In this document: piece by piece, positions 1 through 7,031 of the stretch
Layout: each line of letters starts with the position of its first letter
Numbering within the stretch: the stretch's first letter is position 1
DNA from: Fimousia sp036311565
GTDB lineage: Bacteria > Bacillota > Clostridia > Lachnospirales > Lachnospiraceae
Assembly: GCA_036311565.1 (NCBI GenBank)
Contig: JAXJPR010000014.1
Coordinates: forward strand, 1 to 13,656
Reading direction: 5' to 3'
DNA: 13,656 nucleotides
Notes under the pieces: model-generated
What the model was told of the DNA's origin: nothing
Databases searched by the model: none
Seen by the model: the letters and a program-made list of their open reading frames with translations, nothing else
Made by a program: the position numbers and the translations under genes

Positions 1-178
1 GGAATTTATTAATAAATTTAAAATTATTAATACCAAAAGAAATATAGAAAAGAAGAAAACGGGTAAAAAAACGGATTGTGACCACTGGTAAAAAATAAGA
101 GATAAAAAGTTAGAAAAAATCAATTAATATATTAATAAAAATGGAGATAAATGCGATAAAACCAAGGTTTTTCAAATG

Positions 179-207
179 TTGACAAATTGGTAATCATATG
201 GTTATAT
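179..207 (+). promoter_or_regulatory. Sigma-A-type promoter for the G1P dehydrogenase/HAD fusion gene
   Basis: A perfect -35 hexamer TTGACA (179-184) is followed after 17 nt by TTATAT (202-207). The predicted start is near 214, leaving a leader of about 60 nt with a GGAAGGAAA ribosome site just before the ATG at 276. The AT-rich stretch 1-178 shows no gene I can support. Confidence 0.7.
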
Positions 208-275
208 GGATATGAAAATAAAAGAAAAATGATAGTTACTTCAAGATATATTCGAGAAAGGGAAGGAAATCGAAC

Positions 276-2342
276 ATGGATGTAAATGCATTGAAAATTT
301 TTGATTGTGGGTGTGGGAAAAATCATGACACCAATATGGAATTGGTTGATATTTCTCAGGGAGCTTTAAAAAATGTACCATTCTATTTAAAGAGAAAAAA
401 AATATCCGCTATTTATATGGTAGCAGATCAGCATACCTATGAAGCAGCAGGGCAAAGCTTAGAATCGATTTTAAAAGAGGCAGGAATTGATACAGATGTC
501 TATATGATTGAGGCAAAAGAGGAAGTCATACCTGATGAAAAGACGGTGATGAGTGTCATTTTCGGCATGAAAAAAGAATATGATCTAATAATTGCTGTAG
601 GTAGTGGTACCATAAATGATATTTGTAAATACGTAAGCTTTAAATTAAAGATGGAATATATCGTATGCGCGACAGCACCATCCATGGACGGATTTGCATC
701 TGCAGGGGCTACGCTTATGGTAAATCACTTAAAGACAACGATGGAGTGTCATGTTCCTATGGCAATTTTTGCAGATGTTGATGTATTAAAAAAAGCACCA
801 ATGGCTATGATCACAGCAGGACTGGGGGATATCTTAGGAAAATATACTTGTCTATGCGACTGGAAGCTCGCTTCTATTATTAATGGTGAATACTATTGTG
901 AGGAAATCGTAAAGATGGTTCAGGGGTATATTCAAAAAGTTGTGGATACTGCAAAACAGGTACAGATCCGTTCTCCAGAAGCAATTGTAGCGATTACAGA
1001 AGCACTGATTGGCACTGGCATTGTTATGAGCTTTGTAGGTAATTCAAGATCGGCATCCGGAAGTGAACATCATATTTCTCATTATTGGGAAATGAAATTC
1101 TTATCTGAAGGAAGAAAACCTGCACTTCATGGAACGAAGGTCGCCATTGGAACCATTGCAATCATTCGTTCATGCGAAATGCTGCTGAAAATGGACATTG
1201 ACTTTGCAAGAGCAAGAGAAGTTGCTGCAGCTTATGAGGAAAAAGCCCATGCACAAAGAATAAAAGTAATAGAAGAAAAATGGCCAGCAATCAAAGCGAT
1301 GATAAAAGAAACGATTCCAAAAGTTTCTTATGTAGAAAATATCTTATGTCAATTAGGGGCACCATATAATCCAGAGCAGGTAGGAGTTGGAAAGAATATG
1401 GTCGCAAAAAGTATTATTGCTGCAAAAGAAGTGAGAAATGGTTATGGTCTGCTGCAGCTATTGTGGGATCTTGGTATTGCAGAAGAGATGGGAGAAAAAA
1501 TTGCAGAATATTTTGAAAATGACCAGAACATCTACAAAGATATGTTGGTAAAAAAATATCAGAAAAAAATAGATGAATTAAAATGCTTTATTTTAGATAT
1601 GGATGGAACTATTTATCTTGGACAGGAACTGTTTTCATTTACTCCTGCATTCTTAGAGAAGGTAAGAAAAACAGGAAGAGATATGTATTTCTTTACCAAT
1701 AACTCTTCTAAAAGCCAGCAGGCATATATTGATAAGCTAGATAAAATGGGAATTTGCATTGAACAAAAACAGATGATGATTTCCAGTCATGTTATGATTA
1801 AATATCTTCAGGAACATTATCCTGGAAAATCCATATATGTGGTAGGAACGCAATCCCTAATCAATGAATTTAAATCATTCCATATGAATCTGGTCGATGA
1901 AAATCCAGAAATCGTTGTTTTAGGATTTGATACAAGCTTAACTTATGAAAAGATGGAAAGGGCTTGTCATGCAATCCGTAATGGCTGTATTTATTTTGGA
2001 ATTAATCCCGACTGGAACTGTCCAATGGAAGGTGGAACATTTATTCCGGATTGCGGTTCCATGGCAAAAATGATCGAGGGTTCCACTGGCAGATGGCCAG
2101 AGTTCTTTGGAAAACCTTCCAAACATACATTGGAGTACATGATAAAAGAAAGTGGATATCAGACAAATGAAATCGCAATTGTTGGTGACAGACTTTATAC
2201 AGATATTGCAGTTGCGGATGGAAGTGAAGTGACCTCGATTATGGTATTGACCGGTGAAGCTTCGTTAGAGGATGTGGCAAAGAGCAAGATTAAACCAGAT
2301 ATGATTGTAACTTCGCTGGAAGAGATTACAAATATGTTATAA
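276..2342 (+). CDS. Glycerol-1-phosphate dehydrogenase (AraM/EgsA-like) fused to a NagD-like HAD-IIA phosphatase
   Basis: The 688-aa protein has two enzyme domains. Residues 1 to about 430 form an iron-containing-alcohol-dehydrogenase fold of the sn-glycerol-1-phosphate dehydrogenase type, which reduces dihydroxyacetone phosphate with NAD(P)H. Visible marks are the nucleotide-binding GSGTIND (109-115), APSMDGF (134-140), and likely metal ligands D185, a His in the 265-269 cluster and H285. Residues from about 433 form an HAD-IIA phosphatase with the DMDGT nucleophile motif (441-445), TNNSS (474-478), K613 and GDRLYTD (637-643), so all four HAD motifs are intact. A cytoplasmic enzyme is expected because no signal peptide or membrane segment is visible. 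The start follows a GGAAGGAAA site. The gene stands alone between its promoter and a terminator. The family assignments are firm. The substrate of the HAD half (G1P, another glycerol or sugar phosphate) is inference. Confidence 0.9.
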   Translation: MDVNALKIFDCGCGKNHDTNMELVDISQGALKNVPFYLKRKKISAIYMVADQHTYEAAGQSLESILKEAGIDTDVYMIEAKEEVIPDEKTVMSVIFGMKKEYDLIIAVGSGTINDICKYVSFKLKMEYIVCATAPSMDGFASAGATLMVNHLKTTMECHVPMAIFADVDVLKKAPMAMITAGLGDILGKYTCLCDWKLASIINGEYYCEEIVKMVQGYIQKVVDTAKQVQIRSPEAIVAITEALIGTGIVMSFVGNSRSASGSEHHISHYWEMKFLSEGRKPALHGTKVAIGTIAIIRSCEMLLKMDIDFARAREVAAAYEEKAHAQRIKVIEEKWPAIKAMIKETIPKVSYVENILCQLGAPYNPEQVGVGKNMVAKSIIAAKEVRNGYGLLQLLWDLGIAEEMGEKIAEYFENDQNIYKDMLVKKYQKKIDELKCFILDMDGTIYLGQELFSFTPAFLEKVRKTGRDMYFFTNNSSKSQQAYIDKLDKMGICIEQKQMMISSHVMIKYLQEHYPGKSIYVVGTQSLINEFKSFHMNLVDENPEIVVLGFDTSLTYEKMERACHAIRNGCIYFGINPDWNCPMEGGTFIPDCGSMAKMIEGSTGRWPEFFGKPSKHTLEYMIKESGYQTNEIAIVGDRLYTDIAVADGSEVTSIMVLTGEASLEDVAKSKIKPDMIVTSLEEITNML

Positions 2343-2359
2343 TACGTACAATATAGAGG

Positions 2360-2387
2360 AAAAAAGGCCAGATAAACATCTGACCTT
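2360..2387 (-). terminator. Minus-strand intrinsic terminator
   Basis: Read on the minus strand, AAGGTCAGAT, a GTTT loop and ATCTGGCCTT form a 10-bp stem with one U-G wobble, and the transcript ends in a run of six U. On the plus strand the wobble becomes a C-A mismatch and there is no U tract, so the element points leftward. It could end the small RNA candidate or act as a second stop for the PadR operon. Confidence 0.7.
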
Positions 2388-2425
2388 CGAGAGAAAATAA
2401 TGAAAAAGTTTATTGCTTTAGCAAT
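2360..2425 (-). ncRNA. Candidate small RNA of about 65 nt
   Basis: On the minus strand a TTGACA (2454-2459) and TATAAC (2432-2437) are spaced by 16 nt, predicting a start near 2425. The RNA would open with a hairpin ATTGC-TAAA-GCAAT (2425-2412). A single-stranded pyrimidine-rich linker of about 24 nt follows, then the intrinsic terminator at 2360-2387. This is a usual layout for a bacterial base-pairing RNA. The linker is complementary to A/G-rich ribosome-site-plus-ATG sequences. I see the elements directly, but transcription is inference, and promoter-like matches are common in DNA this AT-rich. The alternative is a lone terminator. Confidence 0.35.
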
Positions 2426-2507
2426 GCTACGGTTATATAATATCAGAAGTTTGTGTCAAAAATGTGAAGCATAAAAAATTATTATTTATGATTTTTTATA
2501 AAGATAA

Positions 2508-2542
2508 GCCATATAAGACTTTGAGAATGAGTCTTATATGGC
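2508..2542. terminator. Bidirectional terminator between convergent genes
   Basis: GCCATATAAGACT (2508-2520) and AGTCTTATATGGC (2530-2542) form a perfect 13-bp stem with a 9-nt loop. A T-rich tail follows on the plus strand (2543-2558). A weaker T-rich tail, TTATCTTTAT, follows on the minus strand. It lies between the fusion gene and the leftward PadR operon, so it can stop both. Confidence 0.85.
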
Positions 2543-2592
2543 CTTTGTATTCTTTATTCAATAATAGTTTCAGAATATGTAATTCGATCGTT

Positions 2593-2949
2593 CTATACGT
2601 CATGATAGGACTTAATATATAATCCTGTTTTAATACCGAAAGCAAGTAAAGCAAGCATAAGCACAATCATACACCATCGTTTTATAAAAGCAGAATTATT
2701 CAGTTTTTTGGACAAAGTATCTGTGTCCATCATTTCTAGTGCTGATGCAATAATATCTTTTGTGGTTCCAAATTCGTTTTGGAAGTCTGAAAAGGTTGCA
2801 GATGGATTTTCTTGAAAATACGACTCTGTACTATTTTGGATGAATAAGAAAATTTTTTTCATTTGTGTAGAATTATAAGATAGTTTTAGCTGTTGTTTCA
2901 CTTCTCTAAAAAATTGGTTTATTTCCTTTTTCACTATTTTGTTCCCCAT
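2593..2949 (-). CDS. PadR-partner small membrane protein (uncharacterised; may be the DUF6120-type family)
   Basis: The 118-aa protein has a charged, mostly helical N-terminal part (1-90) and one membrane segment (about 91-113) followed by a short tail. The middle stretch around 55-75 (FSDFQNEFGTTKDIIASAL) resembles the HAAS/DUF1700-like helical modules that often accompany PadR regulators, where they act as membrane-anchored partners or anti-regulators. It starts within the 3' end of the padR gene (44-nt overlap) with its own GAGGGAG ribosome site, so the two are translationally coupled. The pair is divergent from the bacteriocin gene, which suggests a part in sensing or gating its expression. 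The DUF6120 name comes from memory and is not verified. The exact function is unknown. Confidence 0.75.
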   Translation of the reverse strand: MGNKIVKKEINQFFREVKQQLKLSYNSTQMKKIFLFIQNSTESYFQENPSATFSDFQNEFGTTKDIIASALEMMDTDTLSKKLNNSAFIKRWCMIVLMLALLAFGIKTGLYIKSYHDV

Positions 2950-3304
2950 AAATTTCTCCCTCTTTTGAATTTAATAAGAACGAAATGATACTTAAAAATT
3001 CATGATAGTTTGTTATTAACTCATTTAGATATTTCTGTCCAGCTGGTTCCAAATGGTAATAAACCCGGATTTGTCTTTTCCCTACCTTTTTTTCATAAAA
3101 CGAAATGTAATTTTGGTCTGTTAGGCGATATAAAATTGGATACATTGATCCTTCTAAAATGGTATATGTTCCAGAACTTCTTTTTTTCATTTCCTGGGTC
3201 ATCTGATATCCATACATATCGTTTTCTGATAGTAATTTCAATAATAACATTTCGATTGTGGCTTTCTTTAAACCAGAAAGCAATTGATTTTTTTTCGCGC
3301 GCAT
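2906..3304 (-). CDS. PadR-family transcriptional regulator
   Basis: A 132-aa winged-helix protein with the hallmark PadR sequence. It begins with a helix 10-27 (KKATIEMLLLKLL), then YGYQMTQEM (31-39) and the recognition region EGSMYPILYRLTDQNYI (51-67). The wing follows with VGKRQIRVYYHLEPAGQKYL (74-93). Members bind operator DNA as dimers and usually repress a neighbouring membrane or transport operon until an effector or cell-envelope signal releases them. The core ends near residue 112, and the last 20 residues are an extension created by the overlap with the downstream gene. The ATG at 3304 follows an AGGA-type site. It is divergent from the bacteriocin gene, and the 171-nt intergenic region contains both promoters, so control of that gene and of itself is the natural inference. 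Confidence 0.92.
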   Translation of the reverse strand: MRAKKNQLLSGLKKATIEMLLLKLLSENDMYGYQMTQEMKKRSSGTYTILEGSMYPILYRLTDQNYISFYEKKVGKRQIRVYYHLEPAGQKYLNELITNYHEFLSIISFLLNSKEGEIYGEQNSEKGNKPIF

Positions 3305-3331
3305 AAATAGTATCCTATTCCTATTATTGTT

Positions 3332-3347
3332 CTATACATAATTATAG
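3332..3347. promoter_or_regulatory. Possible PadR operator overlapping the padR -10 box
   Basis: CTATA-N6-TATAG is a small perfect inverted repeat lying on the padR -10 element. ATACAT half-sites occur at 3334-3339 and 3368-3373, and the inverse ATGTAT at 3399-3404 next to the bacteriocin -35. Known PadR operators use ATGT/ACAT half-sites, so these are plausible contacts, but the DNA is AT-rich and chance matches are likely. Confidence 0.35.
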
Positions 3348-3368
3348 CAAACAATACACTCAATTCAA
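3341..3368 (-). promoter_or_regulatory. padR promoter
   Basis: On the minus strand, TTGAAT (3368-3363) and TATAAT (3346-3341) are separated by 16 nt, about 40 nt upstream of the padR ATG. Confidence 0.55.
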
Positions 3369-3407
3369 TACATAGAGTAAAAATATAGTATTGAAGAAAT
3401 GTATATT

Positions 3408-3437
3408 TTGATATAAAATATAAAAAGATAGTATAAT
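3408..3437 (+). promoter_or_regulatory. Bacteriocin gene promoter
   Basis: TTGATA (3408-3413) and a consensus TATAAT (3432-3437) are spaced by 18 nt. The start is predicted near 3444, inside the left inverted-repeat arm, leaving a leader of about 32 nt. ATTTT-N5-AAAAT (3405-3419) forms a small dyad over the -35 and could be a repressor site. Confidence 0.7.
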
Positions 3438-3440
3438 GAA

Positions 3441-3455
3441 TTGCTTTGTTAGATT
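3441..3455 (+). repeat. Left arm of 15-bp inverted repeat around the bacteriocin gene
   Basis: TTGCTTTGTTAGATT is repeated exactly, in reverse complement, at 3870-3884. It lies directly after the bacteriocin -10 box, on the predicted transcription start. Confidence 0.85.
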
Positions 3456-3475
3456 TACTGAAGGAGGAGTAGAAA

Positions 3476-3829
3476 ATGTATAAAAAAGTTATAATGTTTA
3501 TTTTGACAGGAATTTTAGTACTTAATACTGGGGTTTTCACATCTGCTGGACAAGTAGAAAAAACTTCATCTGGAAAAACATTCAAAAGTAGTTGGTCTGC
3601 TACAGCAAAAAATAGCAGTGGAAATGGTACTCTTACATATGGATATAATACAGATTGGATTAATGAAGATTTTGCTTGGGCGAATCACAAGAATTATTCT
3701 CATTATGCATCTTTAAAAAATGCAAATGGATGGCATACCAGTAGTTCAAAGAAAAAAGGTGCTATTGCTAAAATAGAAGTTAGACATAAATATGATGGGA
3801 ATGTTATTAAGTATCGATGTAATTGGTAG
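3476..3829 (+). CDS. Lactococcin-972-family bacteriocin precursor
   Basis: The 117-aa secreted peptide has a typical Sec signal. The basic start MYKK leads into a hydrophobic core (5-21) and a TSA-G cleavage site after residue 24, giving a mature peptide of about 93 residues. The C-terminal half carries the lactococcin 972 pattern: a GTLTYGYNTD stretch (about 51-60), then Trp-Ala-x-His/Tyr-rich WANHKNYSHYASL (68-80), GWHTSSSKKKGAIAK (84-98), and an aromatic last residue (Trp117). Lactococcin 972 blocks septum synthesis by binding lipid II, and the same role here is inferred. A perfect AAGGAGG site lies 8 nt before the ATG. The mature part is longer than the 66-residue lactococcin 972, mainly through a Ser/Lys-rich N-terminal extension. 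The membrane protein and ABC ATPase downstream are the standard companions of this family. Confidence 0.85.
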   Translation: MYKKVIMFILTGILVLNTGVFTSAGQVEKTSSGKTFKSSWSATAKNSSGNGTLTYGYNTDWINEDFAWANHKNYSHYASLKNANGWHTSSSKKKGAIAKIEVRHKYDGNVIKYRCNW

Positions 3830-4076
3830 ACAAAAAAGTAAGTAAATTTAAAAAGCTATAAAAAATTAGAATCTAACAAAGCAAAATATAAACAATCTGG
3901 AAATAAAAAGGCAATAGTTAATTGCGTATTTCAGCAATATGACTATATTGTTTCAATTCCGTCCGATTGTTAAGTGTATAACGTACTATTCTTATATTAT
4001 TTGCTTTATCAGATTTAGCTTTATGGAGACAATTGTTACCAAAGTTTTTAAAAGGTTTGCTTTTTCAAAATAGGTT
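3830..4076. other. AT-rich gap after the bacteriocin gene, possibly a degraded IS110 left part
   Basis: No intact gene or convincing terminator is visible. It contains the right inverted-repeat arm. From about 4023 a broken frame, starting with codons for Met-Glu and interrupted by a stop at 4071, leads into the recognisable IS110 transposase frame, so the remnant may start here. Without a terminator, transcription from the bacteriocin promoter could continue into the export genes. Confidence 0.4.
3870..3884 (-). repeat. Right arm of 15-bp inverted repeat around the bacteriocin gene
   Basis: AATCTAACAAAGCAA is the exact reverse complement of 3441-3455. It lies 40 nt after the bacteriocin stop codon. 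On the minus strand it is preceded by a weak promoter-like TTGCCT-N18-TATATT, mimicking the left side. Confidence 0.85.
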
Positions 4077-4509
4077 GGTGAACATGGAATATCACTTGTT
4101 ATGGTAAATCCTTTTTCGTAAAAAAGATAAAGAAATTAGATGAAAACACTCCCAAAAAGATGGCTTCGAAAGATCCGAAAGTGATTGCAAAGCTGGTGAT
4201 AGATGGGAGATATTCTATCTCATATACATCGGATGGTATGTTTGCATAAATCAGAGATTTAGTATACAGCAGAGACCGGATCATGAAACAGCATAATATC
4301 GTAGCGAACAGGATCCAGAGATGGTTATCCATTCATTTTCCGGAATATCTGGGTATCTTATAAAAGGTTTAATGCAGTATGTGGTCTTAAGGTATTGGAG
4401 GTGGCGCCATTACCGTCCGACATAAAAAAGCTTGGTGCAGAAGGTGTAAAGAAGATTTGGAAAGACAATAAGATGCGAGGCGGAGGGGCAAGTATAGAGA
4501 GGGCAAAAA
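4077..4509 (+). mobile_element. Decayed IS110-family transposase remnant
   Basis: Translating across two frameshifts and one stop gives a clear IS110 transposase fragment. GEHGISLVMVNPF (4077-4115) is followed by a frameshift at a T run. VKKIKKLDENTPKK and ASKDPKVIAKLVIDGRYSIS run on from 4118, and an in-frame TAA at 4247 replaces a probable Glu codon. The frame goes on through IRDLVYSRDRI, then NRIQRWLSIHFPEYLGIL to 4360. A second frameshift enters RFNAVCGLKVLEVAPLPSDI, then KKLGAEGVKKIWKDNKMRGG, up to the next gene. The KDPKVIA-LV-DGRYS and APLP-DI-KLG-EG- blocks are typical of this family. The N-terminal catalytic part and the C-terminal Ser-containing domain are missing, so it cannot transpose by itself. 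It separates the bacteriocin gene from its export genes. Confidence 0.85.
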
Positions 4510-6426
4510 ATGAAACAAATAAAATATATATCATTTATTATGATAATTTGCATTATATTTATAGCCATTAATGAATTGTTTGTTTTACATCTCGAAAGCT
4601 TTCAGGAAGAATTTCATTATATGACGTTCTATAGACCTAAAAACTCATTAGAAGTGACACAGAGTAAAATGAAACATGATATTATAAGAGCTGCTAGAAA
4701 ACACGACATAAAAATATTTGTTATATACCAAGACTTAGAAAATATATATTCTTCACATATTAAAATATACACTACAGAAAATATAGAAAAAGAAATGGTT
4801 GATTTAGCTGAAATCAAGGAAGGCAGTTATCAGAGTATTTTTTTAGGTAATATTAGAGTATCTTTTATTGATTTTGAAAGTATAGAAGATATTGATTCCT
4901 TTTCTACATTTTATTATATTGGTAATAAATCGGATGCAAAGGCATTTAAGAGAGAATTAGTAGATGTTTATAGTGGAAAATTTCCCCAAGATGGATATGT
5001 TTCTGAGAATGATAATATGGCTATTGCATTTATATGGGGGATAGGACTCTCTTTTATTTTATTACTATCAGTTTATCAAATTATGCTGGAAAAAAAGGAA
5101 GTTGCAATAAAATTAATATTTGGTGAAAGTCTTCAACATATACTTTTGAAAAATATATGTTCAGATGGCTTGTTTTTTGGGAGTACTTGGCTAATTATAT
5201 ACACAATTGGAAAAAATTTTCTAAATTTAGATTATAAAAATGATATAACTTTTTTATCCTTAGTTCTATTTTTAATAATAGATTTAGTAATTAATTTAGC
5301 ATTGTTGAAAAATAATTATCAATATAATTCGCAAAAGAAAAAAGAGGTCGAAGTACTAAAATTTAGTTATATATATAAATTTATCATTATTATTATTTGT
5401 ATTATTTTAGCAACAGGATGGATAGCGATTATTGTATCAGGGTATAATTGTTATTTACAGAAAAAATTCTATAAAACTTATCAAAAATATTCTTATTGCA
5501 AAATAGAGAGTAATAATGATGAGTTGGTAACAAATTTAAAATTTGATTTTTATAAAAAGAAATTAAATCAAGGAAAGACATTTTCGCTAAATAGGATAGA
5601 AAGTATAAACGGAAAGAAACATTTTATTTATGCTGATGAGGGAACTATGGATTATCTTGAAAGTGTAATACCTGAGCTAGAAAATAAAAACTTAAATGAA
5701 AAAGTTGTTTTTATACTACCTGTAGGAAAAAGAGTAGAAGATGCAATAGAAACATGGGATGAATATTATCATAGTAGCTATCAGTATAAAATTATATATT
5801 ATAGAAATAAAGTAAAATTAATATCAAATGATTCACCAGATTATGAAAAAATTAATGGGGTAGTCGAAACTAATCCGACAATTATTTTAAACCATTTAAC
5901 AAATCCTAATTTTAAGAATACAAGTGTTTATTTGATACATAATACAATGTATCAAATTGATAAAAATGAATGGAACAAGTATATGAATTATGATTTAGTG
6001 GATAAAAGAACAAGCTGTTTAACAAATGTATATGATAATTATTTATTAAATTGGATAAAAGTAAAAAGATATTTAATATTAGGAATAGGAATTGTTGGAC
6101 TGATATTTTTATTACAGATAGTAATCACAAAAACTATATTAGAATATGAATATAAAATAAATTCAAAAGAAATAGTTTTAAAAAAAATATTAGGCTATTC
6201 TTTAATAAAAAGATATCAAATGCTTATTTTAACCACTGTATTAGGAGATTTTATGGGAATTTTTATGACAATATTAATATTTATATGTTTAAATATTGAT
6301 AATTTCCAATATGCACTGATAGATGGAATTGTATTTGTAACAGTTGATAGTGCAATTATTATTAAAAATATACATTGTCTGGAATCAGAATACATCAATA
6401 AAATTTTAAAAGGTGGTATTTTATGA
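4510..6426 (+). CDS. Bacteriocin-associated integral membrane protein (DUF1430-type, FtsX/MacB-like)
   Basis: The 638-aa protein has about eight membrane segments, near 7-27, 170-193, 218-236, 246-266, 290-311, 520-541, 570-593 and 601-618, with two large external loops (28-169 and 312-519). Each half carries an FtsX-like motif after a membrane segment, EVAIKLIFGES (197-207) and EIVLKKILGYS (554-564), consistent with a duplicated permease fold. Length, topology and position match the family that accompanies lactococcin 972 bacteriocins, where it works with the ABC ATPase in export or self-protection. It overlaps the ATPase gene by 4 nt (ATGA). The ribosome site GAGAGGG (about 4497-4503) lies within the IS110 remnant. 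Codon use is strongly A/T-biased (many ATA, TTA, AAA), unlike the downstream housekeeping genes. Family assignment is confident. Which of export and immunity it serves is not settled. Confidence 0.85.
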   Translation: MKQIKYISFIMIICIIFIAINELFVLHLESFQEEFHYMTFYRPKNSLEVTQSKMKHDIIRAARKHDIKIFVIYQDLENIYSSHIKIYTTENIEKEMVDLAEIKEGSYQSIFLGNIRVSFIDFESIEDIDSFSTFYYIGNKSDAKAFKRELVDVYSGKFPQDGYVSENDNMAIAFIWGIGLSFILLLSVYQIMLEKKEVAIKLIFGESLQHILLKNICSDGLFFGSTWLIIYTIGKNFLNLDYKNDITFLSLVLFLIIDLVINLALLKNNYQYNSQKKKEVEVLKFSYIYKFIIIIICIILATGWIAIIVSGYNCYLQKKFYKTYQKYSYCKIESNNDELVTNLKFDFYKKKLNQGKTFSLNRIESINGKKHFIYADEGTMDYLESVIPELENKNLNEKVVFILPVGKRVEDAIETWDEYYHSSYQYKIIYYRNKVKLISNDSPDYEKINGVVETNPTIILNHLTNPNFKNTSVYLIHNTMYQIDKNEWNKYMNYDLVDKRTSCLTNVYDNYLLNWIKVKRYLILGIGIVGLIFLLQIVITKTILEYEYKINSKEIVLKKILGYSLIKRYQMLILTTVLGDFMGIFMTILIFICLNIDNFQYALIDGIVFVTVDSAIIIKNIHCLESEYINKILKGGIL

Positions 6427-7031
6427 TTGAAATAAAAGAATTAACTAAGATATACGATAATAAAGTTATTTTTGACCATTTTAATTTACGAATTAATAAA
6501 GGAGATTTCTTTATTATTTCTGGAGTAAGTGGGAAAGGAAAAACTACGCTACTTAATATAATTGGAGGTCTCGAGAAAGCTGAAAAAGGTATAGTTTTAG
6601 TGAAGGGACAAGATGTATTAAAAATGAAAAATAAAAGAAAATATTTCGGACAGGTAGTGGGATTTCTATTTCAAAACTTTGTATTGTTAGAAAATAAAAC
6701 AGTATATGATAATTTAAAGTTGATTAAAAAGGAGAATCGTTCAGATATTTCAATGGAAAAGGCATTGGATTTAGTTGGTATGAAAGATTCGATAAATAGG
6801 AAAATTTACACTCTATCTGGAGGAGAGCAACAGAGAATTGCATTAGCTAGATTACTGTTAAAAAAATGTGATGTAGTTTTAGCAGATGAACCGACAGGAT
6901 CTTTAGATAAAACAAATAAATTTATAGTAATGAATCTTTTGAAGAAAATGAACAAAATGGGAAAAACAATTATTATGGTAACACATGATGAAGAATTAAT
7001 ACAAAAAGGAAATAAGGTGTTAGAATTATGA
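6423..7031 (+). CDS. ABC transporter ATP-binding protein, lactococcin-972 group
   Basis: A 202-aa single-domain ATPase of the MacB/LolD type. Visible motifs are Walker A GVSGKGKT (34-41), Q-loop Gln84, signature LSGGEQQR (131-138), Walker B VVLADEP (151-157), D-loop GSLD (159-162) and switch His188, so it should hydrolyse ATP. The second Ser of the common GxSGSGKS pattern is Lys here, a tolerated position. It is about the length usual for the bacteriocin-export ATPases of this group. It overlaps the membrane protein by 4 nt and the broken downstream gene by 4 nt, so all three were translationally coupled. It would power the FtsX-like partner at the membrane, exporting or clearing the bacteriocin or driving a protective response. 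Confidence 0.92.
   Translation: MIEIKELTKIYDNKVIFDHFNLRINKGDFFIISGVSGKGKTTLLNIIGGLEKAEKGIVLVKGQDVLKMKNKRKYFGQVVGFLFQNFVLLENKTVYDNLKLIKKENRSDISMEKALDLVGMKDSINRKIYTLSGGEQQRIALARLLLKKCDVVLADEPTGSLDKTNKFIVMNLLKKMNKMGKTIIMVTHDEELIQKGNKVLEL

Noticed and set aside
2400..2474. Plus-strand 24-codon frame starting MKKFIALAM
   Set aside because: It is very short with only a weak ribosome site, ends without family-like features, and overlaps the minus-strand hairpin and promoter-like elements. It could be a gene relic but I cannot support it.
3010..3306. Plus-strand open frame opposite padR
   Set aside because: It lies antisense to the firm PadR assignment and has no ribosome site or recognisable motif.
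3268..3585. Minus-strand open frame across the divergent promoters
   Set aside because: It crosses both promoters and the bacteriocin signal peptide. Its composition reflects AT-rich non-coding DNA.
4099..4332. Minus-strand 77-aa hydrophobic frame
   Set aside because: It is antisense to the IS110 transposase remnant, whose plus-strand homology explains the region.
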